A stretch of 64,000 bases of DNA from Cylindrobasidium torrendii FP15055 ss-10 (lineage: Eukaryota; Basidiomycota; Agaricomycetes; Agaricales; Physalacriaceae): the NCBI GenBank assembly GCA_000934385.1, contig KN880517.1, positions 1 to 64,000 on the forward strand, in the 5' to 3' direction. Below are positions 34,928 to 47,613 of this stretch, one piece after another. Position numbers and translations under genes: made by a program. The notes below the pieces were generated by a model that did not search any database, was not told the origin of the DNA, and saw only the letters and a list, made by a program, of their open reading frames with translations. Numbering within the stretch: position 1 is the first letter of the stretch; each line of letters opens with the position of its first letter.

Positions 34928-37900
34928 CTATAGCTTGCTCGGACTCGTACGCCCTTCGTTGGTCTTTCCCTGGGTTTTGCCCTGACCACCAATGCTGCCA
35001 AGACGTTGTATAGGGCCCAACTTTCGCTTGACATCACGAAGCACCGCCGTACGAGGCTTCCACGCCGAGAACATGCCTCTCAATACCCCAATCTCTCCCC
35101 CGAACAGATGCCTAACGCGCTCCTCCGCAATAAGATCGCGCAACGCCCACGGGATCTCATAGTCGTTCTGTTCCTGCGCTGCATCAAAGTCCTCAACCTG
35201 CAGCTCAACATTGAGGGGCCCTGGGGTAGTCTTGAAGAGGTAGTCCACAGCAAGGGAATAGGTCGCAGTCTCTTCATATGCAGTCGAATGGCCGACGCCA
35301 GACAATGAGCCAGCCGTTGCTTCCGACAGCAATGAAATCAGCCCAGACTCCCTCAATCCTGCATTCATCACCCGAATAAGGAGCACAAGCAGGTTGGACA
35401 AGAAGTCAGACGAGCTGGAACGGGACAAAGGTCAGCGTCCTCCTCGTCCGCCGGAAACCAAGCAACGTACTGGTATGCGTCTCCGTCGATATACATAGCG
35501 CGTAAAATGAGTGGATGACTGGCTGTCGCGAAGATGCCAGAGTAAATTGGAACAACCTGGTCGTCCATGGATGCGATGTAGACCATCTTTGTCTAGAGAA
35601 CGCGTCAGTCAACTACACCGGTAAACTTGCTAACCAGTAACGTACACCGTGTGCCAAAACTTTAGTGAGAGATGCTACATATGCCTTGCTAACCTCGTTG
35701 TCCGTATTCTGAAACTCGAAGAGCTCGCGTGCAGCTTGATTCTCGAGATACTAGAAAACGTTTAGCAAACATCAACGGATGTGCCAAAATCTTTGACCTG
35801 GAAGTAGGGAGACAAAAGAGAGCTGGAACTGAGATACCGAAGGGGTCCAAGATGTATTCCACATAACGCAAGGCAGCACACGCGTTGTACCTTCCGGACG
35901 CCGACAAGTTCGTCGGGCATCGCGCGCGCCGACAGTGCTGTCATGATGTGCCCTTCCTCGATGAGTCGACTCAGCAGATGCGTGGATACAACGGAGCCTT
36001 GACTATGGGTTGCAATGAGAACTGCGTCCGCTTCGTGAAGGTCTTTCATCCACTCTTCATTGTCGACCAAAGCTTTGTATAATCTGACGACGCCGTTAGC
36101 TAAATGAGAGAAAGCGGGGCAGAAACTACGCACCTTTCCACTCTGCCGCCGATGGTGCCCTCGCCCTCAAGTGGGATGCCTGTCACCTTCTCGAAACGCA
36201 CGTCGTTCTTCTTCTGGAAGTCCTCAAGCGCGGCCTCCATCATTGCAACAAACTTTGGTGATGTTCCTGTAGGCTCCCCGAACATAGTACGCATGATGGC
36301 GCCTGGGAACCAGCCATGAATACCGAAGACGACAACGCGCCTGCAGCCTTTCGCCCAGCCAGCCTCGGATCCCTCGAGTACAAACGGCAGCGTCTCCTCT
36401 CGTGATTTACCTTTCCCGGTGATGAAGCGGCTTAGTCGTCCGGAGATGCTGGCCGGCTCCTTGGGTGGTGCGGCGCGGGGAGGATGGTTGAACGTATCTT
36501 CCCAGGTCGGCAGGACAAGATTTGGCGCACGGGGTGGTTGGGGCGGAGGCGCTGGCTTTTCCCTCTTCTTGTCTTTAGGCGAAGGTGATGAGCTGGATGA
36601 CTTTCTCTTCGTGCTCGATGCTTGCTTTTTTACATCTTCGGATACGACAAGCTGAGGGGCGGGAGCCTTTTTCGAGATCTTGACATCTTTGATAGATAGC
36701 GCAGGTGTGGACGGCGCTTCTAGGAGCTTCTGGGAAGGTGCTGGAGACTTGGGCGGGGTCGGTGCTGGTGGCTCATCGTCGATATCCATTATCTCATTGC
36801 CATCTTCGTCGCGTTTGACCGGTGTCGGTATAGACTTGCGGCTGACCGAAGCGAAGAATGACGACCAGGTAGACCGATTGTCCACTGTGGTCTCGGTGAT
36901 TGTGCTGGAGACGGCCGTTTCGACAGTGGTCGACGCGGTTTCACGAGCCAATGCCTCTTCCCGAACACGTTCACTGGGCGTCATGACATCTTCGACTGGG
37001 GTTCCTCTGAGTTCCGGTGCGGACTGCGTGGCCGTAGGTTCCGGGGCTGCGTACCATGCCCACGGTGTGAACCAAGATGCATGAGATTCAGATGACAGAA
37101 CAGACATGGTGCGGTCGCGGGCAGGCAGGGGTGCTGGATCCTCCTGAGCTTCTCGTTCGAATTCTTGGGACGGTGGCTCTGTATTTGATTGCTGAGTAGC
37201 CTGCTCTTCCTGCTTTGCTTCAACGGGACGCTCCTCCGACTTGGTCTCTACCTCTGCCTCCCCATTGCCATGGTTCTGCTCTGACGCGCTGCTCGAAGGC
37301 TCAGGTGTGCTCGTCCAGCCAACATAACTCCACCAAGACGAGTCCTGGGCGCGGTTAGAGACCGTCTCCGCCTCGGACGATTCCTTGAGGCTTGATGGCG
37401 CCGACTTGACCATAATTTCCTCCAATGGCACCTTGGGACGTCCTAAGAGCGGGATGCTGAGGGCGAATCGGCTGGTGGAAGGATTAAGGGAGTTGAGGTC
37501 AAGACTGGGGGAGGATTGGACACGCTGGCGGATGGGCGAATCGGATGCTGGCGGCGTCGACGGCAGTGACGGTACGTGCTCGTCAATGCTGGACGCAACG
37601 GAATGCACGACAGGGCGCGTCGGTAGGCTTGCTTGTAAAATTGGCTGTGGTTCTGACGAAGTCGGGGACTCTGATAGCACGTTCGATGATGGTGGTAATT
37701 CCCCAACAGGTTCTTTAGACTCCGGCTCCGGCTGTGCGTCGGCAATCGTCGTGGACTCTTTGAGCGTGCTTTCCACGTACAGACGGGCTTTGTTCCGGCC
37801 ACGCGAACGCCCCAATGAACTGAACCACGAGCGCGATGGCGGACTCGTTGATGGGAAGGAAATCGATGATGCGTCGTGCTCGGGATCAGCGGCAGCTACT

Positions 37901-38383
37901 GGCTCCGAGGCGACTGTCGATGAGGGTGGAAACGGCTCGGGGACCTCTGGATCCGCAGAACGCTCGATAGGCTCAGCGTCGGGTTGTGAAGTAGATTCTA
38001 GGGCGAGTACCGGAGCGGGATCCTCTGGAGCGGGCTCAGGAGCAGCTTCAAGTGTGTCTGCAGACTGGTCGAGCACTGGAACCACAGGAGATCTATGCGA
38101 TGTCAACAAGAGTAAGTGTGCCAATTAAAGCAACGCACTCTACAATTGGCTCGATTACTGCCGCTTTGCTTGACTCTGCCTGTGCGGGCGGTTCCTTTTC
38201 CTTGCGCCACATCTCCTTCAAGTTAAAGCTGGCGCTACTCTTGCGTTCAAGGCGTGGTTGTGGCTCTGATTCGGCTACGACCAGGGATATACTGGGCGCT
38301 GCCGACGCCTTTGATATGGATAGAACCGGTCGGCGCACAGAATATGAGCGGGAGGATCCAGAGGACCGGCGGGAGACGTTCAT
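34928..38383 (-). CDS. Large fungal α/β-hydrolase-like protein with disordered N-terminus
   Basis: Six exons (38383-38139, 38092-36134, 36083-35798, 35750-35646, 35592-35471, 35414-34928) encode 1067 aa. Roughly the first 500 residues are Ser/Pro/Glu-rich with short Arg/Ser basic patches and no fold. The conserved part begins at RRVVVFGIHGWFPGAIMRTM, where HGWFPG looks like an oxyanion/HGxxG element. It continues VLIATHSQGSVVSTHLLSRL (nucleophile-elbow-like, Ser in HSQG), CCLALCGIHLGPLRYL, VYIASMDDQVVPIYSG (Asp position) and ATAGSLSGVGHSTAYEE, where GHS could supply the catalytic His. The order Ser-Asp-His fits an α/β-hydrolase, so a lipase or esterase is possible; activity is inferred. Homologues appear common in basidiomycetes. 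Confidence 0.8.
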
Positions 38384-38871
38384 GCGTGTTAGTGGTGAGG
38401 TCCAAATTGGGTGACGTCGGGGCAGCTCAATTGTCGGATCTTCGTGCCGCCTATCCGAACCACGTGTGAACTCAGCCTCCTGGTGTTAGTAACTCCAGTC
38501 TGCCAGCAGCTCCCAGCTGCCTTGCAGCAGCCTGCAAACTTAAGACTCACGGAATGACGTATCTTCAGAATAAGTTTTTAAAAAATGTCTGCCTAGCTTC
38601 CTAATGATTCTCGCCTCAGTGTTGGTCACTATCGCATTCGGTGACAATGCTCAAATACAATTCGGAATGTCAGTCCATTTCCTGGCCCTCGGGCATCGCT
38701 CCACTCGGTTCGCTATACCTGATATTCCAGGAACAACCCCATATGTATGTCGTATATTTTTTTGCCCTTCGGGTCAAGCGGACTCGAGAATGCCAATATG
38801 TACACACCCCGCCCTCATGAACCCGCAACGCGTGATTTCATGTGTTCAGACATGGATTTCAACCCTTCCAC

Positions 38872-40513
38872 CTATCGATATTCCGACCCGCAATCGCCAA
38901 TGGTACGAATCATCTTCTGAGCGTTCGACTGCGAGAGAATGCTCTGGATAGTCGCTCGGTCCTCTACAGTAAGTCTCCATCCAAAGACCTTGTGATTGTC
39001 GTCTGCATGGTCTGATAGACCTAAGCGAGCCCCTGCAAGATAACGTTGAAGGAGCGCTGCCCAACTAAGAACGAACGGAGGTGAGAATTACCTATGATGA
39101 CTGCCCCCACGCAGGCGTGATCCAGCACCCACCGCGTAGCAACGTTGGTCACACTAATTCCGCCGTGTCTGTCCCCAATATCACGTAATTTCTTTAGCAG
39201 CTCTTGGAACAAATTCCAGTCACCCCAAGCCTTCACGATCATGTCCAGATACTGTGAACTCAATTAACACCCGCCGTCAACATTTGTGTAGGCGCAAAAT
39301 GATTATGACCTTCCGTTGCGATGGCGTCAAACTACTGGCGTATGCATCTGGCTCTGGTCGGCCGAGCCACTGATCAGATAGAAAGCCACCGCACTGGTGG
39401 CAATGAGCAAGACCCCGGCTGAATGACAGCAGAAGAGGGCGTACCACGGTTCCATATGTCAGTAACCTCACATTGTGCCGCGCACATACATCTGACATTC
39501 CATGCAGCGGTCGGCTGTCGATGAGGGAAAACTAAACGGTGCACAATAAGAATCCCGAGAGCACACTTAGTCGACAGGGCCGCATTTCGGCGGACTGCAT
39601 CGTTAGATGGCTCGGAATGCGCACCTGGACTTGATTCGACACAATGGCACCAGGGCCAAGTCGAGAGCATATCTCGTCTGTACGCCGAGAATCAAAGTTG
39701 CAAAGCCCAATCGCAGCAATTAGACCCTCCTGTCGAAGCCTGTCGAGCTCGAACAAGGCAGAGAGATAGCCTTTATCGTTGTAGTCCTGCCAGTGGAACT
39801 ATAGAATGCCGAGATGAGTGTCCATTTCGGAGCTTATGACACGGAAGAGAAACAAGTATTAGAACGCCCGAACCTGCAGGATATCGACGGACTGAGTTTG
39901 CATGCGGTGTAGACGCTCGCGTACGGCGGCCTCGACAACCTCTCGCGTGGGCTTCATCCTCTTGAATACACACCACTTCGTCGCACCAATAACACGCGTT
40001 GGATCGCTAACACTCAGGCGAAATTGACCCTTTGAAGTGGATGCTCAATGGATCCCCACGCCTCGGTGACGAAGGATGGTACACACAAATATGATTTCGG
40101 AGCTACCATAGTGGTCCGCTAGCCATAGTGTGAGCAAGGAGCTGCGCCGGCGAATTCGTCGAGTCACTTACCCTGTCCATTGAGAGACGCGTCGACGCTA
40201 AGCCAGAGCCTGCAACACGAGGGGACGGAACAAACGCACCATGTCTGGGCGGGGAGTTAGTTCACACCCTCAAAGGTTTACCTCAGAGCTAGTGAAAGCT
40301 CCCGGACTCACCGAAAGTCGTGTAACCCTCTTCAAAGTACCGTTTCATAGCTCTGCGGATCTGGCTGAGAGGTGCGCTCCCCCATGCACTGCTGGAGAGT
40401 TGCCATAGCCCTGTCCAGACACGCGGAACTTCAAGTGGGCCGAGACGAACAGTTTCCATACTTGAACTGGCTGACGAGAGGATCAATGGCAGAGGCAGAC
40501 GATTCCATCTCAT
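38872..40513 (-). CDS. Aldo/keto reductase
   Basis: Several exons, spanning the start at 40513 (or an internal ATG at 40459, METVRLGPLEVPRVWTGLW) to the stop at 38872. Family blocks are GYTTFD, DHYGSSE with the catalytic Tyr, ATKWCVFKRMKPT with the catalytic Lys, QTQSVDILQFHWQDYND with His, EGLIAAIGLCNFDS, LLTYGTV, ATRWVLDHACVGAVIIGARL and the C-terminal TIGDCGSEYR. These resemble fungal NADPH-dependent AKRs related to pyridoxal reductase. Joining the first exon to DHYG is not clean: after GAC ATG a simple splice leaves the frame wrong, and a TAG lies in the alternative reading. Either I have missed a microexon or the gene is damaged near its 5' end, and exon boundaries there are uncertain. 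Confidence 0.7.
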
Positions 40514-40938
40514 CTGTTCATCGATGCACTGCTCTTATAACCCACGGATACTAAAGGAGGCCGGGCATCGAGTAAAATCTCGCGTCGACGTCACATGAAG
40601 GGCGAGGAATCTAGACGCTGGATGTGGTGGAGAACAAGTGGGAATTGAGCCGTGCCACAAACAGAGACGTAGCCCGGTTGCATGCTTCTGTATACATATA
40701 GCCGGCGGGATACAGACAAAATACCGTTAGTGTTAACGTCGAGTTACCCTGCTGTATCATGAGTAGCACGCAAGACACAGTCTCGTGTCTGCCGGGCCTG
40801 ACTGGAGATCAATTTGGAATGGGGCTGCCATGAGAACAATGTTTGGTCCTATAAAGACGTCAGTAGCTCGAAAGTCGCATATTTAAGCACCTTTCTTTCT
40901 TACCACCACCACATATATCTTTGATAGCACCTCTCCAA
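40514..40938. promoter_or_regulatory. Divergent promoter region, AKR / orphan
   Basis: 425 bp between two divergent start codons; no gene seen. Confidence 0.4.
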
Positions 40939-41818
40939 ATGCCGATGTCGCCTTCAAGCAGCTCCCGCTCGATGCGCCCCGCCCTTGGCCATGTGTAAGC
41001 CCCACTATCCCTTGCGCTATACGAGCTACATGCTAACCTCAGCTCGTTCAGCAATCTCATGGCAGATACATATCTTGCAAACGTACAACTCGACGAGTAG
41101 GTATTCCACATGTGCTACGAGGTTACGGTGCAATCCCATTCCTCTTTCATATATTCTGCATCTTGCGAGGCGTGGCTACTAACCATCTTTTTCCTAGTCT
41201 CCGAAAGGTCGTCCGCGACCTCCTGGCGTCTGGGCTACCAGGGATTGGCCCGACGTTCTGCGCCGCGGCCCGGGCGCGCATTGTACGTCAAGGAGTCGCC
41301 GTTGCAGTGCCCGAGGATGTGTTCGAGAACGATGGCGTCGACACCTACTTTACTGTCCCCACGGATGCATTGAGGTCTACCATGGTCGAAGCACGGTGTC
41401 TTTATGGCTCGGGCATGGGCTTCGCGGCTATTCGCCTTCTGTCCGGTTTGGTTCGTCAAACTCTAGGGCGTAGATGGCGATATGAAGGTTCGACAATGGC
41501 AGTCCTCAATGAGCTAGATATCGACATCACGCAGGCCATTCAAGTCCGTCTTCGGCTGACCTTTCTCTGTACATTCAGGCAGCTGACGACATTGTATTGC
41601 AGAGTTCGAAAGAAGAAATGGAAGCAGGCCGTGTCGCAAACTACGCCGTTGCACTCGAATTCGTTCAGGACCTCCGGTGCGCAATCGCAGAGAGTCGGGA
41701 CAATGTTGAAAGCTGGGGCGGGGAGTTCCCCTTTGAGCGCGCGGAGTTCAGTGTGGAATTTTGGCATCTCCCACTCCGTATCGATAAACCATTTCAGCAA
41801 GAAACAGCTAGACTGTGA
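40939..41818 (+). CDS. Unrecognised 231-aa protein
   Basis: Four exons (40939-40994, 41043-41096, 41198-41543, 41579-41818) keep frame through all junctions. The leader MPMSPSSSSRSMRPALGHV is Ser-rich and basic. The body is mainly helical with blocks DLRKVVRDLLASGLPGIGP, RQGVAVAVPEDVFENDG, STMVEARCLYGSGMGFAAIR and NYAVALEFVQDLRCAIAE. No membrane span, signal peptide or known catalytic motif is seen. The third intron is only 35 nt (41544-41578). Conservation is not known to me. The clean splicing pattern and coding composition support a real gene. Confidence 0.6.
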
Positions 41819-42749
41819 AGATGTTGTGGTCAGTAGTGCTGATAACAGCTCGAAAGAGCCGTCGGGTCGACACTATTATGCGATACCGTGCTAGCTAAAT
41901 CGATGATAGCACAAAGACTCCGCCTTCAGAACATACTTATTTAAATCTGATACATATGTAAATTCTGTCGGAATAAGTCATCATATACATACTTAACTTA
42001 TAGAACCAAATACCACGCACCTCAGACGACCGCTTAGCCATACATGAGCTCTCGCTTTCGTAAGAGTTCTTTAGTCGGAAGAAAATAGGCGGGAGGGATA
42101 GAGGCAGGTTCGATATCGCAGACTCGATGCTATGGATTCAAGGATATATCACTTTCAGCGGTGATGGTGTGAAATGCGGCGCGCCAACTTCCGAATCAAG
42201 GGTCCCTGCGTTCCTCTGAGACCGAATGGGGAAATCGATGCGACTCAGCCTACGAGACATAGCTAAGCATATAAATCACCTCAAGAGGTATGCATCATTC
42301 CGAGCCGGATCTCAGAGATGAGAATCCACTATCCCACTTATGGTTTGTCGAACCCAAGACTGGTGGCCCTAAGCATGAGTTAGAGATACACTACACCAGC
42401 GAATTGGAAAGCCATGGGATTTGATTAGCCCTTGATTTTAAGGAAAAGGCTCACTTCTCGTTGATGTGTTGAATCACGTCGTGGTCGTTTGCGATCACCG
42501 TCGGCACGACTCGCGAGTCTTCACGATCACGTGCATTTGGTGATTGCCGCAACGCCGGTGGCGCTAATTCCTCTGAATATTCAAGACAGTGAGAGAACGA
42601 GATAACCGCCGTCAAGAAAGATAAATAAACGTAGTCTTATACCGTGAGCTAAAATGGCTTACAAACAAGTGATTCCTTCAGTCTCCAGACTTCGCCTGCT
42701 GGCGATCAATGGCCATGACTTCATCACTGCTTAAACACCGACAGTCACC
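41819..42749. other. 0.93 kb intergenic, no gene seen
   Basis: Upstream region of TPR-SET B; AT-rich, with short frames only. Confidence 0.5.
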
Positions 42750-45571
42750 ATGAGCAGATCCAAAGCTCCTCCCGAAATGCTCGACAGGATGTCACGGCTC
42801 GGAAGCATGATGGCGGAGTCCAATATTGCTGATATGATGTCTGCCATGGAGGAGAAAGGCGCAGAAGTCCCAGCAAATTGGTCGAAATGGCGACAAGACC
42901 ACGGCGGCACAGCTTCCAAACCACTTGCCCCAAAGCACAATTCTTCGCACACGTTCTCATCTAACTCTTCCGCATCTCCCCATATACCCGATTCACCAGA
43001 CCATACCTCAATCGATCTCGAAAAGAGCATGAGGATGGAGAACGCTGTGGTAGCGGAAGCTGAGAGGCAGTGGATGGAGGAGATCAGCGAAAAGCCGCAG
43101 CCTTTCGTCCCATCGAACTTCACTGACATAAATTGGCAACAGTGGAACACTGCTCAACGAGTAGAAGTCGAAAATCTATCAACCTCCGGCAAAGGTCAAA
43201 TGTGGAGACCGACCGTGGGACATGACAAGTACTTTTCAATGCGTTCCCTTGCCGAACTCAAGCCCAGTACGATACTTTCTTCGTTCGATTCTCAATTGTG
43301 ATACAACATCTTCGCAGTAAACTTGCGCGAAATGCACTGTCCTAAGCGCCATGCTGGCTATTACTTGATCTGCCGCACCGTATATCCTGCCGGTAACGCA
43401 TAGACACACTCCCATGATCATGGCTAACTCTCAGAAAGCGCGTCGTCTGTCCCTCCAACTGATTGTGGAAGATACGAAGGGAGATATCATCATCGCTGCC
43501 CTATACAATCTCCCCGAAACTTTTCAGGCAAATCTAGGGACGCTTGAAGCTCATTTCCCGCCCGGGACCGTGCTGGCTATCCGCGAGCCCTGGATAGAGC
43601 TTTCTGGTAGTCCCGGCGTTATTCATGTCGACTCTCCGTCGGATGTCATCTTTCTCAGTCCCAATGCTGATGCACTGGCAAGCGTCCGATGGTCCAAGCC
43701 TTCTCCTCCGGTGAAGACCGCCGCAAACTGGAAGCTTGCAGGAGATGATTTGTTCAAACGCCAGTTTTACCTTCCCGCAGCTCGCGCCTGGAGCCATGCC
43801 TACAATCTGGATCCATTCATGGCTACCGTTCCGCTCAACCGTTCCCAAGCGTATCTCAAACTCGGGTGGTTTTCTGCTGCACTAGGAGATGCAGAGCTTG
43901 CTCTTCATAGTCAGATATCTCCGTCACAAATGGCCAAGGCCCTCTTTCGCGCAGCATCTGCCGAGTATGGGCTTGGATTGTACAAACAAGCTATCGCTCG
44001 ATGCAAAGCTTCCAAAGATATTGCTTTCGCCGACGAGCGCAAGACTCTCCTTCACTCATGTGCATCGCGGATAAGGGAAGCGAATGGCACCTTTAATATC
44101 GTCAAGATGCAAAAGGACGCCGCGGGTATGGCTGTCACACTTGATGTAGCGAATTATGTGTCTCCCGCCATTTGTGTTGGCCCCTTTCCTGAGTGTGGAG
44201 GCGGTCGTGAAATCAAGGCCACTCGACCTATTCAAACGGGTGAACTCCTGGTGAGACGTCCTCCTCGTAGGGATCCTATGGCTCAATGTTTCTCCAGATG
44301 GTGCACAGTCCGTACGCTGTAGTCACAGATGACCAGCTCAACAGACACGAGAAAGTTAGTGCACCAAATTTTGTCACTCGGCTGCTAGACCACGCAGGCT
44401 CTGTCGGGCTGGTCAATACGATCGCCGGCCTGGTCCTCTCCTCGCCATCCGATTCCAAACGCATCACCGAGCTGTACGCTGGCCCGAGGCGCCCACAGCC
44501 CCCTCCGACTTACGATCTCAAACTTGCCGCGCCATCTCACGGCGATGTCATTGATCCTCTGGCTTGGGCTGAACCGCTCGACATCAGCGTGATAGAAGGC
44601 ATCATCATGCATAACGCCGTCGAAATAAGCCCTTTATCCTCTTTGATAGACTACGACAAGCACAACGAGCGAGGTAACGCATTCTTGGCATCCACCAGTG
44701 CAAGCGCTTTGTACACTGCACCATCCATGTTTAACCACGACTGCGATGGGAACGCTGCAAGGACATACATTGGGACGACCATGCTTGTCCGTGCGACGCA
44801 GGATATTCAACTGGGCGCCGAAATCACAATCCCATACTTACATACCCATGGATACACGTTTACCGACCGCAAGCGCGCTGTGCGTTCGTACTTCCCCGAT
44901 CCCTGCATCTGCACAATGTGTAGCTTTGAGAGGGATATCGCAGGTGGCGAGGAGGCATGTCGCAAGAGGAGGGACATTTTCAGCAACGGCAACCTCACGG
45001 AGACAAGCATTCGTGAATGTCTGAAAGAAATACTCGCGACGTACCCCGCCAAGGCATTGAAGACGATGACCAGGCAAGGGATTCCTCAGCCGATTCTGTA
45101 CTATGCGTACAGTGCCATGAACCAAATCATGGCAACCATGCAGTCAACAGCAATAGAGAGGGTGCGCGACGCGAAGTTGCAGGAGGCGATTCAGTTTGCG
45201 TTCAAGGCGCTCGAAGCCGGCGGATTCACGAAGATCGACATGTCCATGAACGCGTCGGAGAGCGAGCGCTTTGTGTTACCGCTGAGCCAGGAGCGGCTTG
45301 GGCTGTCGACTCTAGCTGACTCCATGATCTGCACGATGGTGCGTATCGCGCTGGGTTTTACGACCTTTAGGGATAAGGAGGTCTGTGTAGAAAGATGGAT
45401 CAGAGCTGCTTGGTGGGGTGCGTATTAATCTTGGCTTATGGCATGTAGCTAACTTCCTTTACAGCGCACAATGCATACTACGGAGGAGGGGAGGAACTCT
45501 TCAAGTTGCGCATGGGATATGCTTGGGAGCAATTCCCCAAGCCGGAGAATATGGAATACCGCTGGGAATAA
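42750..45571 (+). CDS. TPR-SET domain protein B, diverged paralogue
   Basis: Five exons (42750-43266, 43318-43392, 43439-44250, 44298-45417, 45465-45571) encode 876 aa and match TPR-SET A exon for exon. Shared blocks are GHDKYFSMRSLAELKP, NLREMHCPKRHAGYYLICRT, YNLPETFQANL, PPGTVLAIREPW, the TPRs (AQAYLKLGWFSAALGDAEL), AHNAYYGGGEELF and the ending MEYRW. The SET signature is altered: MFNHDCDGNAARTY replaces NHSCDPNA, losing the conserved Ser and Pro of the NHSCxP cofactor-binding motif. The catalytic-type Tyr in AEITIPYLH and post-SET CICTMC persist. The frame is intact over 2.6 kb of coding sequence, so the protein is probably made, but its methyltransferase activity may be weak, changed or lost. 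It lies inverted about 16 kb from copy A. Confidence 0.85.
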
Positions 45572-45615
45572 ATGCTGCGTGCAATAAACATTTGGAATGT
45601 ACAGTATCTGGAAAA

Positions 45616-46273
45616 TTAGTATTTCTCCAGCGTGATCCTCATTGCGTCTGCTTGCGCCTGAAAAGCTTGGTTTAGATCATCCTCCAGTAGTTCCTGAACT
45701 GCTCTCGCCAAACTCCCATTGTAAACTTCCCGCGTCTCGAAAAAGGTCTTTGCCCCTCCGTCATCGTCGATGAACTTGCTCAACGCGAGCCATCGCTCTG
45801 CATCCAGGACAGCTTTGGGCGAGTCGAGGTACCATGCAGCACGGTGAAGTTCAGGTTGTACCGTCGAGACAATTTCACGCGTGATGTGGGTGTTCAATGG
45901 ATCCGACGGCGTGGATGCGTTTACTGGAGGAGTTAAAGCCGGAATTTGGGTTGTTATCTTGAGGATGGCGCCTTCGAAGGGTGTCTGGTCTGATAGCTCA
46001 ACGCCCCATTCGTTGACGATGACCTGGGATCTGGCCGAATGTCTCGCATTATTATCGGGCTTTGAACAAACCAATGGCATACCGTGCGAAGGGGTTCCAG
46101 TTTGGATAGTCGGAAAAATTTGTGAGGAGGTTCCAGGCAGCATCCACATCGGCGTTGATGATGGAGCTTCCAAAGACAGTGAAGACGCCCTCTTGGGCTG
46201 GGGGTAGGTTGGTGGGTGGGTGCAGTGCTAATGCTGCTCTGATGAGCACAACAAAGACACTGTTGAGGATCAT
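45616..46273 (-). CDS. Secreted SRPBCC/START-like protein, copy 1
   Basis: Exons 46273-46083 and 46030-45616 encode 201 aa. The N-terminus MILNSVFVVLIRAALALHPP is a signal peptide. Then come FTVFGSSIINADVDAAWNLL and FSDYPNWNPFARSQVIVNEW, the usual opening of SRPBCC (polyketide-cyclase/START-like) folds, whose cavity binds hydrophobic ligands. The end is AQADAMRITLEKY. The tandem neighbour at 46517-47197 has the same intron position and similar sequence. Ligand unknown; secreted members of this fold in mushrooms are largely uncharacterised. Confidence 0.8.
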
Positions 46274-46516
46274 CGTGGTAGAAGAAAACAACAACCGGAG
46301 GCATGCATGGCCTCAAGTCAGAGAAGGCAAGAAGCTGATGCCCTGTCGGACACCCCCAGCTCAGGCAGACATTCTATCCATGGTGTTGGAATTTGGAAAG
46401 CATGTGCTTATGAATTCGGTATTTACGCAATCCTATACTGTGTAGTAGCTACAAATCGAACGTTCGCGGCTCAAGCCATATAGCCCCGAGAGAGGAATAC
46501 AGTACCCAACCAAGTC

Positions 46517-47197
46517 TCATGCCTCCAGCGTAAGCTTCATCGCATCCGCCTGCGCCTGGAAAGACGAAGTGATATCCTTCTCCAACAGTGCCTGAACCGT
46601 GCTGCCCAACGCCCCACTGTACACTCCACGCGACTCGTAGAACACCTTTGTCTTGTTATCATCATCGACGAACTCGCTAACCGTGCTCCAGCGCTCCGCG
46701 GCAATGATCTCGTCGATGCTAAGAAGGTACCAGCGCACTTGATGTGTCTCTGGAAGGATATGCGACACGTTCTCGGTGGTGATACGGATGTTGAGGATGT
46801 TGGGCGGGGTGGATGCATTGACCGGGAAGGGCAGAGGAGGAATTTGGGACGTGATGCGAATGACAGACCCGACAACGGGAGTTTGGTCATCTGCTGGTGC
46901 ACTCCATTCGTTGAGTACTTCTTGGGAACTACAGGCGCGAAGGTTAGTTCAAGAATATGACAAGTGATTTGTTGACGCATAGGCGACGCACCGAACGAAA
47001 GGGTTCCAGTCAGGATATCCACTGAAATTGAGGATGGAATTCCAGGCTGTCTCGACGTCTGTGTCGATGATAGAAGTCGCAAGGACGGAGAAGGTGCCGT
47101 TCATTGGTTCAGGGAGGTTGCTCGGAGGGCTCGCAGCCAGCACAGCAGCACCGGTGCATAGCACAAATGCGAGTCGGAGGGTGGAGGCGGGGGACAT
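46517..47197 (-). CDS. Secreted SRPBCC/START-like protein, copy 2
   Basis: Exons 47197-46992 and 46928-46517 encode 205 aa. The signal peptide is MSPASTLRLAFVLCTGAAVL. SIIDTDVETAWNSILNFSGY, PDWNPFVRSQEVLNEW and AQADAMKLTLEA correspond block by block to copy 1, with the intron at the same codon. Sequence identity is moderate, so the duplication is not recent. The distance from the upstream start to the next gene on the right is about 400 bp. Confidence 0.8.
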
Positions 47198-47613
47198 GGT
47201 GACAAGAGTACGCTGGTTGGAATTCGAACGAGCAAGAGTCCAATGGGTATGGGCACATTACTATATACCTCGGAAAATATACTCCACTCTTTACAGGGCA
47301 ACAAAAAGGAAGCAGGTTTTCAGAATCTGTTCAGAATCGTTGACTAGGAGACGCATGGTAAGTTACAAGTGAATGGGGTAGAGCGAGCGAGAAGAAAGTC
47401 GCGATGCTTGCTCACGGGCAGTCGGCAATTCGAGAGATATCAACCGGTCAGATATTCATGTGCAAAGGTAGACGTACGAGAGAATACATGATCTCGCCAT
47501 ACGGCATGAGGTTCACACACAATCTCGAAAGGGTAAGACAGAAACGGCCAGTGGCTTGATCATGACGACACTGATGATGACCACGTGCTGCGCCGCACTC
47601 TCTCTCGACCACG

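Noticed and set aside
37385..38128. 247-codon plus-strand frame
   Set aside because: It lies opposite the disordered N-terminus of the α/β-hydrolase-like gene. Its Gly/Ser-rich composition is the mirror of Ser/Pro repeats on the other strand.
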